From NCBI GenBank assembly GCA_027886185.1, contig WOAB01000321.1, forward strand, positions 186,001 to 250,000: 64,000 bases of DNA. The letters run 5' to 3'. The position numbers and the translations under genes are program-made. Under the pieces are notes generated by a model that was not told the origin of the DNA, did not search any database, and saw only the letters and a program-made list of their open reading frames with translations. Each line of letters opens with the position of its first letter. The stretch's first letter is position 1. The DNA is from Rheum nobile (lineage: Eukaryota; Streptophyta; Magnoliopsida; Caryophyllales; Polygonaceae). Below, in pieces: positions 19,576-29,701 of this stretch.

Positions 19576-21613
19576 TGTCACTTCGTTATATTTTAGCAAG
19601 AAAGTCAAGAGTTGTACCTTGTGGGGCATTTTAGCTAATGAGATGTCAAGTCATATAGATGGATACAAGGATAAACGTGTCATAGTCATACTCCAATTTT
19701 TCAGGGTTAAATTTATTAGAGGTAATATTATTCATTTATTTAAAATATCATAATATTTTGAATACCATAACATTTATTTAGCGTATAACACGTGTTGAGA
19801 TACTGCTTGTATTCATACTACGTGTTGATTTTTAATAAAATCTGTTTTTATGCTTCCAACTGCAAGGCTCCGGATACATCTCATAACTAGGATTATCATC
19901 TGTTTTTATGTTTTTTTAGGCCCTTATTTCAAGTCAGCAACCAGAATTGTTTTTCTGACCATCTGTGAATTCTGCTCTTAAAGTCCCTCACCTATCGTGT
20001 CACCTTTTTTTATTTCTTCATTTACTAATGTGTATATGAATGTATCACCGGGTCATCTGAATGCAAGACTTGTGAGTTAATTACTTATTTTCTGATGAGC
20101 TTCTTAATTACTCTTTTCATTCAACAACTTTGAGGAGTAGCAGAATGACAGTTGATTAGTTGTAGAAAAGGAATTTACACAAAATTTTGAGCATTTGCTA
20201 ACTACCAAGGAGCAGACTGAAATTTTTTCAATATAAGAAATGTGTGTAGTTATTATCATTCAAAATTATATGCAATAGGAGTTGGACACATTGGATTTTT
20301 CATTTTTGAAATTGATATGTGCTGGTCTTTTTTCACTTGGCTGTATCTCTATCTTATAACAACATCTTATGTGGTCTTTGCTGTCATTATGTGTCTATCA
20401 TGTATTATTTACTTATTCTTAATAATTTCTTTTTAGGTAAATTTACAGTTCAAAATGGACTCTTTGGGTCTAAGATTCACTTCAATCAAGACCTTCCTGA
20501 AGTTGTTAGCTTTTAGAAAGGTAATATACTTAAATGTTATGTTATTATTTATTACTTGGAAAATGTTTATGTTATTTACTATATTATTTAAAAATGCAGT
20601 TCTTCTACAACAACCGAATCCGGGTCACTACGTGGTATCACTCATGTATCTACTACCAATTCCAACTCAAAAAAAGACACATTCTTCAATCCATCATTTA
20701 AAAACTCTTTGCTGGAGATAAATGATTCACTTGAGGTCATTTTTTTGAGTAATATTACTGAATGTTCCTGCACTAATAATATTAAATCAGTAATATTTTT
20801 ATCATTTTTATATCTATATGCAGGTTGGTTATAGTGTAGTTTTGGCTACTGTTGTCGATATTGATGATAAAGTCAATTGGTATTACAATGCTTGTAAGAA
20901 GTGTGTCCACAAGCTTGAACTTGAAGGAGATAAGTTTCGTTGCAATACTTGTAGAACATTGGTCAACATGACATCTCCTAGGTATGTTTAAATTAGTATT
21001 TTTTTAGATTTTAATGTACTTTAACTTGATTACAAATTTTCTTTTCAATTCTTGCAGATATCTAATTAAAGTCATAGTATGTGATGATGGTGTGAATATT
21101 GCAGAGTTTACTTTGTTTTATAAATTTGTACAAGCCTTTGTGGGAAAGTCTGTTGCTACCATACTTGATCAGGTATTTTTTACATCATTGTAAAAGTTCA
21201 GATAAATAAATATCAATATTTGTTATTTCTTACTTTAATCAATAAATTTCAGTATTTGATATTTCTCACTTTAATCTTAATGATCATAATCTGACCTATA
21301 AGGGAAAATCATCATATATTGTGAAGGACATGACTGATGATGTCAATTTGATTGAGGATTTCAAAAAACTTTCATCCACTTTGAAGGTACATTTGTGCTT
21401 GATGTAATCTGATTTTTTCACATTCATTTGTGTTGTTGTCATTTGTGCTTGATGTATATGATGTCATTAGTGTATGCTGTCATTTGTGTTGCTGTGTTTT
21501 AGGACACAATCTCTGATGCATATAAAGACGACAACGGCTCTTCAATTTGTTCGACTGATTTTGCAACACCAAAGAAGCGCGTCTATGAAATTATTGATGA
21601 TGATACCGAATAA

Positions 21614-22729
21614 GCTAGATTCCAAGTGTCTTCTACCAAGCTAAAGGCTGTGAAGATTGAAAAGCTTGACGATTGAGAGATGATAAATAGAGATTTTATT
21701 AAAATTAAGTTAGATTATGTTTTATTGTTTAGGAAAATAATCATTTCAGCTTGCCTTTATAACATTCCTTATCTTATGTCAGATGTTCTGTTAACTTGGA
21801 TTATCAGATATTCATTATAATTTTGAGCCAAAATTATATCATTATTCATACTACGTTCATAATAAAATTTTGTTTTTAGATAAAATTCTTGATTATGTGA
21901 TTTGCCATAACTCGGCACCTACCAAAAGATTCTCTGGCTGTATATCTATGTGTATCACGTGGTTTATGGAGGACAGTTATCTACAAGCCAAGCTGTAATA
22001 AGCTGTAATAAACTGTAATCTACAGTCATTGCCCTTGCTATCTGAACTCTGCTGATACATTGGAAGAACCGTAACAGTGATTGTTTTGTATCTAAGCTAT
22101 CACTGTTTTTTATTATGTTTCATATTTGAATTTCGAAAGTGTCATGGGCCTTGTTGTCTGTGTGTTACTGTGCTATCAGTGATTTGAAGTTTCTGTAAAT
22201 CTATGGCATGGAGTATTGTGGAATGGAGAATTTTGATGAGAATGAGATTCAGCTGCACTCGCTATTGAAACTCAGTGATATGGTTGGTGCTGATCAAAGT
22301 CTTGCAGATCAAAGTTTTGGCTTTGTATGTCTTAAGGAAGTTGCAGAATCATTGTGTAGTACTTTGATCTGAACTTTGATTTGAACAAGATATATGAAAT
22401 CAGTGATATTTCCAACACTATAAAGTTTTGTATGAGCCAAAACTTTTTCTGCTAGAAGTTCATTGTGTAGTACTTCTAGAACCTGTCAACAAATGGGTAT
22501 GTGCAGATCAAAGTTTTGGCTCAGGCATGTTATTTTGGCTTATTTCTTATATATATTTTTATGATAGAGATTTTCTGTAATTCACAAATGTAGATGGTTG
22601 TTTAGGCAACAGATGTCAGGTTGTTTGGGTAGTGCATTGGCTGTGATGAGTAAGTCATCAAAACTCCTTACGGTATGTGATTCACCTTGTATGTCTTAAG
22701 GAAGTCGCATTCCTAAAACAATATATGCT
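21614..22729. other. Noncoding stretch after the RPA-like gene
   Basis: No gene recognised. Short phrases recur: GCAGATCAAAGTTTTGGCT (about 22305 and 22505), CATTGTGTAGTACTT (about 22350 and 22470) and TTGTATGTCTTAAGGAAGT (about 22325 and 22688). This suggests old local duplication. Confidence 0.5.
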
Positions 22730-22993
22730 TTAAATTAGAAGGAGAAGCAGAAGCAGCCTTTTGATACTGTCTAAAAGAATATCTTCCATGGGCATACCAG
22801 CCTTACGCTGCTTTCTCTTGTGACAAGACAGCAAGTGGTGCAGCAAGTCATTTTTCTCATTAAAAGGAAATGAACATTTGTGACACTTCAGGAGACCAAC
22901 TCCTTGTAATATGCCCACACGGCCACTTGATTCAGAACTTGAAGCAGAGAAAAACTGAGTGTTGCGATCTCTACTCTGGGCCTCATCATTCAA
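22730..22993 (-). pseudogene. Captured C2H2 zinc-finger gene fragment
   Basis: The minus-strand frame contains one finger of the form C-x2-C-x12-H-x4-H (LLKCHKCSFPFNEKNDLL, then HHLLSCH), followed by a basic stretch KRKQRKAGMP. Upstream on the same strand (to about 23230) broken coding sequence continues (ASYEESISAVETESFKSANE). The family cannot be named from this piece. It ends abruptly in AGAAGGAGAAGC-rich sequence. Its orientation matches the helicase fragment at 24776-25107 and is opposite to the RPA-like gene, which fits transposon capture. Confidence 0.5.
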
Positions 22994-23230
22994 TCTAGAA
23001 CTAACTTATTCATTTTGTCCACTGATGTCATTCATTAGCAGACTTGAAACTTTCAGTTTCAACTGCAGAAATAGATTCTTCATATGAAGCACGAGCAGCT
23101 ACACTTTCATTAAATGAGCATACAGTCACAATTAAATATCAAGTTGATAATGATATACCAATCAAATTTCTATGCTTTCTCTTCTGTCTTGAGCAAGATT
23201 TATTTACGCCCTTACTTGCCTTATCCTAAC

Positions 23231-24235
23231 AAATAAATGACAATGCTTTGATGTTACTGATCTTTGTTCTTGCTGCAGTCCAATCAATTAGGCAACCAAC
23301 TAAATCTGACGTGCTCAACCAAAAGAAAATCCAGCGTGTTCTTGTTGTATGTCATTCTCAAGTGTATCTTCTCAAATATAGTCAGCCTCTACTATCTTCT
23401 TTGCCAGGTATTTCGCCAAAAAATCATAACCATGATAGTACAGAGTTTCAGTATCTGCTCGCTTGCCACTTTGAACCATTAAAGACAGCTCTTCCTTGTA
23501 ATTACCCTGCAAGAGGTTAATTTTTTTTTGCTGGGTTCTTGACAAGTTATGGCGCAGTAAGATCCAAAGAATAAAATGTTCAGATTTTGCTCATATACTC
23601 TGAAGGAAAAATTTTAATCTTGTATGCTAATGCCAGAAATTTTATGTTTACATGTCGATCATAAAGTTACATCCTTGTATGCTAAGATCAACATGTTCTT
23701 GGTGTTGATTTCACATTATTTGTAAAATCATCGGCGATCCTCATATGGAATAACTATTTTGGTGGGTCAATGATTAGAGACTGCTATGTCTTATTTGAGA
23801 TTATATTAGTTGGATAAAACTGAGCCTTCTCTTCTCTGTGCTTCAGCAATTTGATTGAGGATTGTCTGGCTCCAGTGCAGCCGAGGAGCCAAAGTTTGGT
23901 GCCTGCAACCATGGTGCATCTCGACACAGACAAAGTGTGAGTCATATTTCATTCAATTACTCACTAGCTGAACGACGCGAGTTTTGTTAAATAAACAGCT
24001 TTTGCCCTTATCCGGTTTGGAAGTATTTCAGACAATAGAAGACTAGGCAGTGGACCAGTCCACATAGAAAATGCGAGCACAAACCTGCAAAAATATAACT
24101 TGCTGTTATTCTTTTTCAGTGAAGATTTCAAGGGTGATCTGAAAGTCTTTTAGTTCTCATTTGCAGCATAAGGGACTCAATGAGCAAGTTAGTTGTATTC
24201 CTTTGTTAACGAGTGAGAACTTCTATATATATACT
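23231..24235. other. Unrecognised, mostly noncoding stretch
   Basis: No convincing gene. A short exon-like block on the plus strand at about 23850-23935 (reading NLIEDCLAPVQPRSQS) is flanked by CAG and a GT-containing boundary, but I cannot assign it. Confidence 0.35.
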
Positions 24236-24323
24236 CACAGCAAGATGCCACCAACAGATAGGTACAGTGCTCGACGCAAAAGAACCTGTTGCACTGACCT
24301 CTAGAACCATTGCCACGGCCTGA
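24236..24323 (-). pseudogene. Exon-like fragment, family unknown
   Basis: On the minus strand a block flanked by TTGCTCAG and GTGAGTAT (acceptor and donor) reads AVAMVLEVSATGSFASSTVP, then ICWWHLA. It looks like a membrane-protein exon, but I do not recognise the family. It could be another captured piece. Limits are approximate. Confidence 0.3.
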
Positions 24324-24775
24324 GCAAGATATGCACTCAAAAGAGTAAGCAAGCATCACAATAAGATCTGCTGCTAAGACATTATATAGTATGAAGGAAA
24401 GCAATGCATTCCAACTTCCAAGTATTTTGACATGCTTTCAAATGAAAGACTATTCAAGGTCTCCATGATTTTATCAATAAAACAACTTAGCGATTGAAAA
24501 ATGTGTAAAACCTAAACTACCCAGCTAAGAAAACACTGAACAAAAAGAATCCAGAAACATAGGGATCCGGGGGAAAAACTACATGTTTAGACCGTTAGCT
24601 TATGAGATTAAGAAATTTAAACTGTCAATTGATTTAATTTATGTTCAATTTAAGAGTTGAGTAAAAAACAAGGGACACTATATGAACAATATATGCTTTG
24701 TAAGTTACTGTCCAACAATACAGCACTATCAACATGCACACACAAAATTACAGAAATGCGGGAATTCTTAAGTAC

Positions 24776-25107
24776 CAGCCTGCGGAACAAATATGTCCAT
24801 GTAAGGTAATGGATTGCATTTTCTGTATGGCAAATGGTGCCAGATAATATCCCTGCATTGAAATGATTGTGTAGATGTTCCCTCAGACTACTCTCAACTG
24901 GAAAGGGTTCATACAGAAACTGCCAATAATACAAACATACTGTTTGAGGCAGTAGGCAACGAGGATAAAATAAAATGTAAGATCCAGTCAGCATGATGAA
25001 AGTAACCTTCTTGTAGAAGCACTTTTTTGGCTCATGAACCAAAATAACTGCCTTTCCATGCTGATCAAATTGTGGTCGACCAGCACGCCCCATCATTTGT
25101 AGAATAT
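24776..25107 (-). pseudogene. Captured exons of an ASCC3/BRR2-class RNA helicase
   Basis: Two minus-strand exons with clean splice borders are present. Exon one (25107-25007) encodes DILQMMGRAGRPQFDQHGKA and VILVHEPKKCFYKK; QMMGRAGR is helicase motif VI of Ski2-like enzymes. Exon two (24919-24776, exactly 48 codons) encodes FLYEPFPVESSLREHL and IHYLTWTYLFRRL, the start of the winged-helix/Sec63 region. The wording matches ASCC3-type helicases (Arabidopsis DExH14 group) better than spliceosomal BRR2. Motifs I to V and the rest of the roughly 2000-residue protein are missing, so this is an isolated fragment. Introns are retained, so the copy was made from DNA. Confidence 0.85.
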
Positions 25108-25388
25108 CTGTAATAGGAAAATCAACATATCTTTTCGACTTCCCATCAAAGAATTATGTTCCCTACATCAAATATAACAGAACATTTGTAAGAGGTTTTG
25201 GCACAACTCTGAACAAGCAGATCAGAAATTCACAATCACTTCATAAATTCCCTGACAGTCACTTAAACAAAAAATAATCTCCCAGCCAATCTATCAAAGA
25301 TATATGCCTAGAAATGATTGACGTAAACATGAGTTTCCAAGAAAAGCAAAAATGCTTACAAATTGTCTTTTTTCAATCTATAGAACTT
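25108..25388. other. Probable continuation of the captured helicase intron
   Basis: AT-rich sequence without coding signal lies between the helicase exon and the copia LTR. Confidence 0.35.
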
Positions 25389-25577
25389 TGTGAATGAAAT
25401 AAAAGTTTACTGTATTAATCTTGTGTATTACAAAAGAGGAAGATACAAACTATATACAAAGTAATCAAAAGGTCATCAGTAAATCAAGGAGATAATTAGG
25501 CTATAGCTAAAGATATGATTTCCTAATATAGATAAAAGATAAGGAAACTTATCTTAAGGAAAAGGAAGGAACTTATG

Positions 25578-25744
25578 TGTTGAGGGTCAATTGAGAGTCC
25601 CACATCGAAAGTGTGGGCTATTCAAGCCTAGTATATAAGTAGATGGGTTACTCCTCCTATTGCCAATTGGTTTTAGGATGGAACCTCATTGGACTTATGT
25701 GCTGCGCTTGACAGTTGGGCCCAAAAGTACATCTCCCCACTACA
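25578..25744 (+). repeat. TRIM left LTR (167 bp)
   Basis: Contains the hairpin-prone CCCACATCGAAAGTGTGGG and TATATAAG (about 25633), a possible TATA box. Confidence 0.95.
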
Positions 25745-25746
25745 AT

Positions 25747-25758
25747 TGGTATCAGAGC
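25747..25758 (+). promoter_or_regulatory. TRIM primer-binding site
   Basis: TGGTATCAGAGC, two bases after the left LTR. Confidence 0.93.
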
Positions 25759-25825
25759 CGACGGTTCAGCTGGGCCAGGCGTGGTTTGTGGGACCCTGTG
25801 TGGGACCCTCAAGTGAGGGAGAGAT

Positions 25826-25992
25826 TGTTGAGGGTCAATTGAGAGTCCCACATCGAAAGTGTGGGATATCCAAGCCTAGTATATAAGTAGATGGGCTACT
25901 CCTCCTATTGCCAATTGGTTTTAGGATGGAACCCCATTGGACTTATGTGCTAGGCTTGACAGTTGGGCCCAAAAGTACATCTCCCTACTACA
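25826..25992 (+). repeat. TRIM right LTR (167 bp)
   Basis: Nearly identical to the left LTR with a few substitutions, for example GGGATATCC in place of GGGCTATTC. Confidence 0.95.
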
Positions 25993-26014
25993 TTATGTAC
26001 GTTAATACTCCCCC

Positions 26015-27559
26015 TCAAGTGGAGTGTATGTTAATGACACTCAACTTGGATAAGAGACTAGAGAAGGTTGTAGGGCCAAGAGGCTTTGTAAACAAGTCAG
26101 CGGGTTGGTCGTTCGTACGGATGTGCATTGCTCGGATGTGACCTTGTTGAACCTTCTCCCAGATTACATGGCAATCGATTTCAATGTGCTTCGTACGTTC
26201 ATGAAACACCGGGTTGGAAGCTATGTGGATGGCTGCCTTGTTGTCACAATAGAGAATGGCCGGTTGTGAGTGGTTGACGTTAAGATCATGTAGCAGCGTG
26301 CGTAGCCATGTAAACTCACAACATGTAGTAGCCATCGAGCGATACTCGGCTTCGGCACTTGAGCGAGAGACCGTGCCTTTCTTTCTAGTCTTCCATGATA
26401 TGGGTGCACCACCTAAAAAAATGATGTAGCCAGTGGTGGAGCGGCGGGTGTCACGGCATCGAGCCTAATCGGCGTCACAGTAGGCGGTCAACTGAAGGCG
26501 GTTGTTGCTTGGTAGGAAGATGCCTTGGTCTGGCGTGCCTTTGATGTAACGCAGAACATGATGAGCAACATCAAGGTGCAATTGCCTTGGAGTCGACATA
26601 AATTGACTGAGAATGTGGATGGCGTAAACAAGATCCGGGCACGTTATAGTGAGATAGATGAGGCGCCCGACTAGTCGTCGATAAATGGATGGGTCCAGTA
26701 GAAGGTCGCCTTCGCTCTCGGTGAGAATTAAGTTTTGATCGAGCGGGACGGTGGCTTGTTTGGCACCAAGAAAGTCGGTGTCGTCGAGTATCTCTAGTGC
26801 ATATTTTCGTTGACAAAGGTTGATCCCTGCTTTTGATCGAGCGACTTCGATGCCGAGGAAGTATTTGAGCGGACCCATATCTTTGAGCTTGAATTGGGTA
26901 GCAAGAAAGGATTTGGTGTCTTCAATGTCCTACAAGTTAGTCCCAGTAATAATAACATCATCAACATAAATTACAAGAATGGTAAACATACCTTTGTGTT
27001 GTCTAATAAAGAGAGAGTAGTCAGCCCAAGAGTGTCGAAATCCAGCTTGTTTGAGGGAATTAGAGAGCTTTAAAAACTATTGGCGAGAGGCTTGTTTGAG
27101 CCCATATAGCGACTTATGAAGCTTACAAACTCTCGTCTCCCCCTTTCGATGGAATCCGGGTGGGAGTTTCATGTAAACATCTTCCAAAAGATCACCATTG
27201 AGGAAGGCGTTATTGACGTCGAGTTGATGCAAGTTCCATCCATTAACGGCTGCCATACTTAGGAGAACTCGAACTGTTGTGAGCTTGGCAACAGGGGCGA
27301 ATGTCTCTCGATAGTCCACTCCTTTGATTTGACTATATCCCTTTGCGACATGACGTGCTTTGTATCGCTCGATAGTCCCGTCAGGTTGGTATTTGATTTT
27401 GTAGACCCATTTGCATCCAATAGGACGTTTGTCGGGTGGTAGTGGTACAAGACTCCATGTGTTGTTGTCTTCTAGAGCCTTGATCTCTTTGTCCATTGCG
27501 TCTCTCCAATGGTGAGATCGATTGGCCTGCAAGAAAGTCCTCGGCTCTTGCTCAAGCAT
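26015..27559 (-). pseudogene. Copia RT and RNase H
   Basis: From 27559 the RT opens HHWRDAMDKEIKALEDNNTW, followed by RPIGCKWVYKIKYQPDGTIE and DVNNAFLNGDLLEDVYMKLP. The palm motif VIYVDDVIITG (about 26960) keeps the catalytic YVDD. RNase H follows (SAEAEYRSMATTCCEFTWL, DNKAAIHIASNPVFHERTKH, DLFTKPLG). Stop codons break the frame at about 27076 (a TAG where Trp is expected in ASRQW), near 26935 and near 26464. The final codons run into the LTR. Confidence 0.93.
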
Positions 27560-27945
27560 GATGTTAGAAACAAAGGAACGATAATCATTGGAAAGCTAGG
27601 TATAAGATAAAACATTTGCTAGAGGGAAAGCCTTACCAGAGGATATATGATGTGAGGAAGATGATTGGGGTGCCGGTTGAGAGGGTAGTTTGGCGTTGAT
27701 ATGGAAGTCACGGAGTGTTGTTGATTGTTTGATTGGTCGAGAGAATCGCCGAGGTTCCATAGGGGGTATGGGAGGCGGTGGTGTGAGGTGTTCAGCAGTG
27801 GCAATTGGCGCAGGAATAGACTCATGTATGGAGACGGGTGGTGGTGTGGGGTTGTCAGTAGTGGGAATAGGCGTAGGAATTGGTTCATTGTGGGAGACAG
27901 ACAGTGATGGTGTATCGGACTCTGTGATAGGAAAGAGTGCATCGT
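27560..27945 (-). pseudogene. Copia integrase-RT linker, 3' of the B insertion
   Basis: The minus strand encodes a Pro/His/Ser-rich linker (SPIHHHCLSPTMNQFLRLFP) characteristic of the variable region between copia integrase and RT. It ends at the ATCGT duplication of element B and resumes at 36177. Confidence 0.7.
27941..27945. repeat. Target-site duplication ATCGT of element B, left
   Basis: ATCGT precedes the LTR start; the same bases are at 36177-36181. Confidence 0.92.
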
Positions 27946-28194
27946 TGTGATACCCCGTATTTTTGTAAGGTTATTTTGGGAATTTTTGGAATTTTCCCGA
28001 ACACCCGTTTTGTACGTCGGATTTAATACACAGAGTTTAAGACATTCTGTAATGTGCTATATCTCTGTAATATTTTTCTCAGTGAAATAAAATACAGACG
28101 ACGTGCTTTGGATGTTAATTACTCGTTCGTGTACGATTAATTTTGATCCCGGGTTAATGTTGATTTCCTCCAAGGCCAATGAAGGCGAAGCCAG

Positions 28195-28345
28195 GGTGGC
28201 GACGCCCGCCGTGGGTATGGCGGCGCCCGCCGTCGCTGGGCTCGAGGAGCCGGCGGGTCTCCTCCTAGCTGGGGACGCCAGGCCTATGGCGGCGCCCACC
28301 ACATTGATGGCGGCGCCCGCAGCATTTATGACGGCGCCCGCCGTC
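28195..28345 (+). repeat. 21-bp GC-rich minisatellite upstream of TATA, left LTR of B
   Basis: Diverged units around GGCGGCGCCCGCCG plus CATTTAT. Left LTR has three units in the distal block; the right LTR (33621-33795) has four. Confidence 0.8.
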
Positions 28346-28454
28346 GTTGTTGTCCGGAGGTCCTTGCCCGAAGGTCGCCGGCGAGCCTCTGACATCGCCG
28401 ATTTAGCCCTCCACGTCGCCTTGCTAGCCATGATGATGTTCCCTGGCATTTGGC

Positions 28455-28463
28455 TATAAATAG
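28455..28463 (+). promoter_or_regulatory. TATA box, left LTR of element B
   Basis: TATAAATAG in the context TGGCTATAAATAGAG; same site in the right LTR at 33902-33910. A start site about 30 bp downstream would mark U3/R. Confidence 0.65.
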
Positions 28464-28707
28464 AGAAGGTTTGGGATCGGATTGAGCACAGAATCAAGCT
28501 TAAATCCCTCCAAAATCTCTCGCCGGAGTTTCGTGTGCCTCGCCGGAGTTGTGCAAGTGCTCGCCGGTGTCGTTTGGTGGTGTTTCCAGAAGCCCTTTTT
28601 AAGCCTTTTGGTTGCCCTTGGAAGTCAGAACCCATGCAAGGCAGAAAGGGGTCGAAACGCGCATCGTTTGGTGAGTTTTCGTTGCTCACCGATGTTCTGG
28701 GCTCGTC

Positions 28708-28795
28708 ACGGCAACCGCCGTGTTCGTGGTGGCGCCCGCTGTGATGAACACGGTGCCCGCCGTGATGAACACGGCGACCGCCGCCAGTGGCCAGA
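28708..28795 (+). repeat. 21-bp minisatellite downstream of TATA, left LTR of B
   Basis: Unit GGCGCCCGCTGTGATGAACAC: two copies of the GTGATGAACACGG phrase here and three in the right LTR (34155-34253). Confidence 0.85.
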
Positions 28796-29255
28796 AGCCC
28801 TTTGTTGGCTTGGTCTTGGTGGTCGTCGTTGTGGCATCGTTTCTTTCGGTTTCTTTCGTCTTTCCTTAGATTCGTACTAGTTTATGTCGGATCTAACTTA
28901 GGGTTTCTTTATGGGTCGACTCGAAGGTCGTTGTGCTGTCGGAGCTATACCCTTGTCGAGCCCGGAATCCCGTCGTCGTTAGGCTCGTTCCAACTCTGTG
29001 GATTAAGGCAAGTGGCGGTTCGTTGTTGCTTAATCATTCCATGTTTCATTAATTATCAATTAGTTAATTGTTAATTAAATTGGAGTGAACTGTTGTTTTG
29101 CTTGGGAACTAATTTCATAAATAAACATGATTAAAGTAATGTTATGATAGGTTGTATATCTGTTAGAACAACGCTATTATATGTGATAATTACCGTGATG
29201 GTATTGTTGTGAATTTAATCTTAATGCTAGAATAGCATGTGGGTTAATAGGAAAA

Positions 29256-29450
29256 CTAATCCAAGTAAGGATTAGCCGTTTCTATTATCTCTATGTTTAT
29301 GTTGACTGCCTGGATGGCTTTAATGTGATTAATTATTATGTTAGACTGTTTAGTTAACACGAGTGTTCGTAGGAACGCTAATCCAAGTAAGGATTAGTCG
29401 TTTCTTTATAACTTAATATTCGTAGGAACGCTAATCCAAGTAAGGATTTG
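29256..29450 (+). repeat. Three CTAATCC/GGATTAG hairpin modules in LTR B
   Basis: CTAATCC-aagtaa-GGATTAG stands at 29256-29275 and 29378-29397; a third with one mismatch (GGATTTG) is at 29431-29450. Each has a 7-bp stem and a 6-base loop. The last two share flanking AGGAACG and TCGTTTCTTTA. Confidence 0.9.
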
Positions 29451-29550
29451 TCGTTTCTTTAAATCGTAATACTGCTCGGGTTAATTTCCGGATAATAATT
29501 TAAGGGTCATGACCTATGCTTCTTATCCACCGTTAGGATCTGAAGTGTTT

Positions 29551-29701
29551 TAAGCGCCTTACAAGCGCCATTGGATGAGCATAATTGCAGTCCTGTGTAT
29601 TAAGCACTTAGCTAGTGCAATTGGGGTGGACGTAACTGTCACCCTATAAATTAAAGTGTAAGCACTGTGGCAGTGCAATCTGGGTGAACGCAAGATCACC
29701 C
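29551..29701 (+). repeat. Chain of paired hairpins in LTR B
   Basis: Three diverged modules of 50-60 bp each contain a first hairpin (GCGC-cttacaa-GCGC at 29554; GCACT-tagct-AGTGC at 29604; GCACTG-tgg-CAGTGC at 29662) followed by a second (GGGTG...CACCC at 29624-29644; GGGTGA...TCACCC at 29682-29701). The stem sequences differ between modules while pairing is retained. Confidence 0.8.

Larger units (their letters stand above)
18576..21613 (+). pseudogene. RPA1-like (replication protein A large subunit) gene of a Helitron
   Basis: An intron-containing gene starts MANYIEEMTEVKGVWTLKVR at 18576. Exon pieces follow the RPA1 order: the first OB fold (IYKISNFSAEENVDQW, about 18880), a second OB fold (VIGEVIEFNDV, about 19180; KSCTLWGILANEM, about 19605), NGLFGSKIHFNQDLPEVV (about 20455), and the C-terminal zinc OB fold (WYYNACKKCVHKLELEG with CNTCRTL, about 20880-20960). 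The zinc fold has four cysteines. It ends at TAA 21611. In-frame stops occur at 18647 (TGA where Trp is expected) and about 18848, so it is a pseudogene. A MITE sits in one intron. Plant Helitrons often carry such a gene to bind single-stranded DNA; a decayed host RPA1 copy is the alternative. Confidence 0.85.
25578..25992 (+). mobile_element. TRIM element, 415 bp, complete
   Basis: Two direct repeats of exactly 167 bp (25578-25744 and 25826-25992) start TGTTGAGGGTC and end CTACA. Between them lie 81 bp with a tRNA-Met primer site (25747-25758) and a purine-rich tract (AAGTGAGGGAGAGAT, 25811-25825). TTATG flanks both sides (25573-25577 and 25993-25997). This is the canonical terminal-repeat retrotransposon in miniature; it encodes nothing and needs another element's enzymes. 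Confidence 0.96.
25389..26007 (-). repeat. 3' LTR of the minus-strand copia element, with TRIM inside
   Basis: The segment between the polypurine tract complement (CTCCCCCTCAAG, 26008-26019) and about 25389, where the complement of a CA end (TGTGAATG) is seen, is taken as the LTR. The TRIM at 25578-25992 splits it. The partner LTR is missing, so limits are estimates. Confidence 0.55.

Noticed and set aside
25578..25992. Cassandra-type TRIM with 5S rRNA sequence
   Set aside because: The LTRs contain no recognisable 5S internal promoter blocks.
28057..28689. 210- and 195-codon minus-strand frames in the LTRs of element B
   Set aside because: They are low-complexity Ala/Pro-rich translations of the 21-bp repeats, and the same stretch is open on the plus strand.
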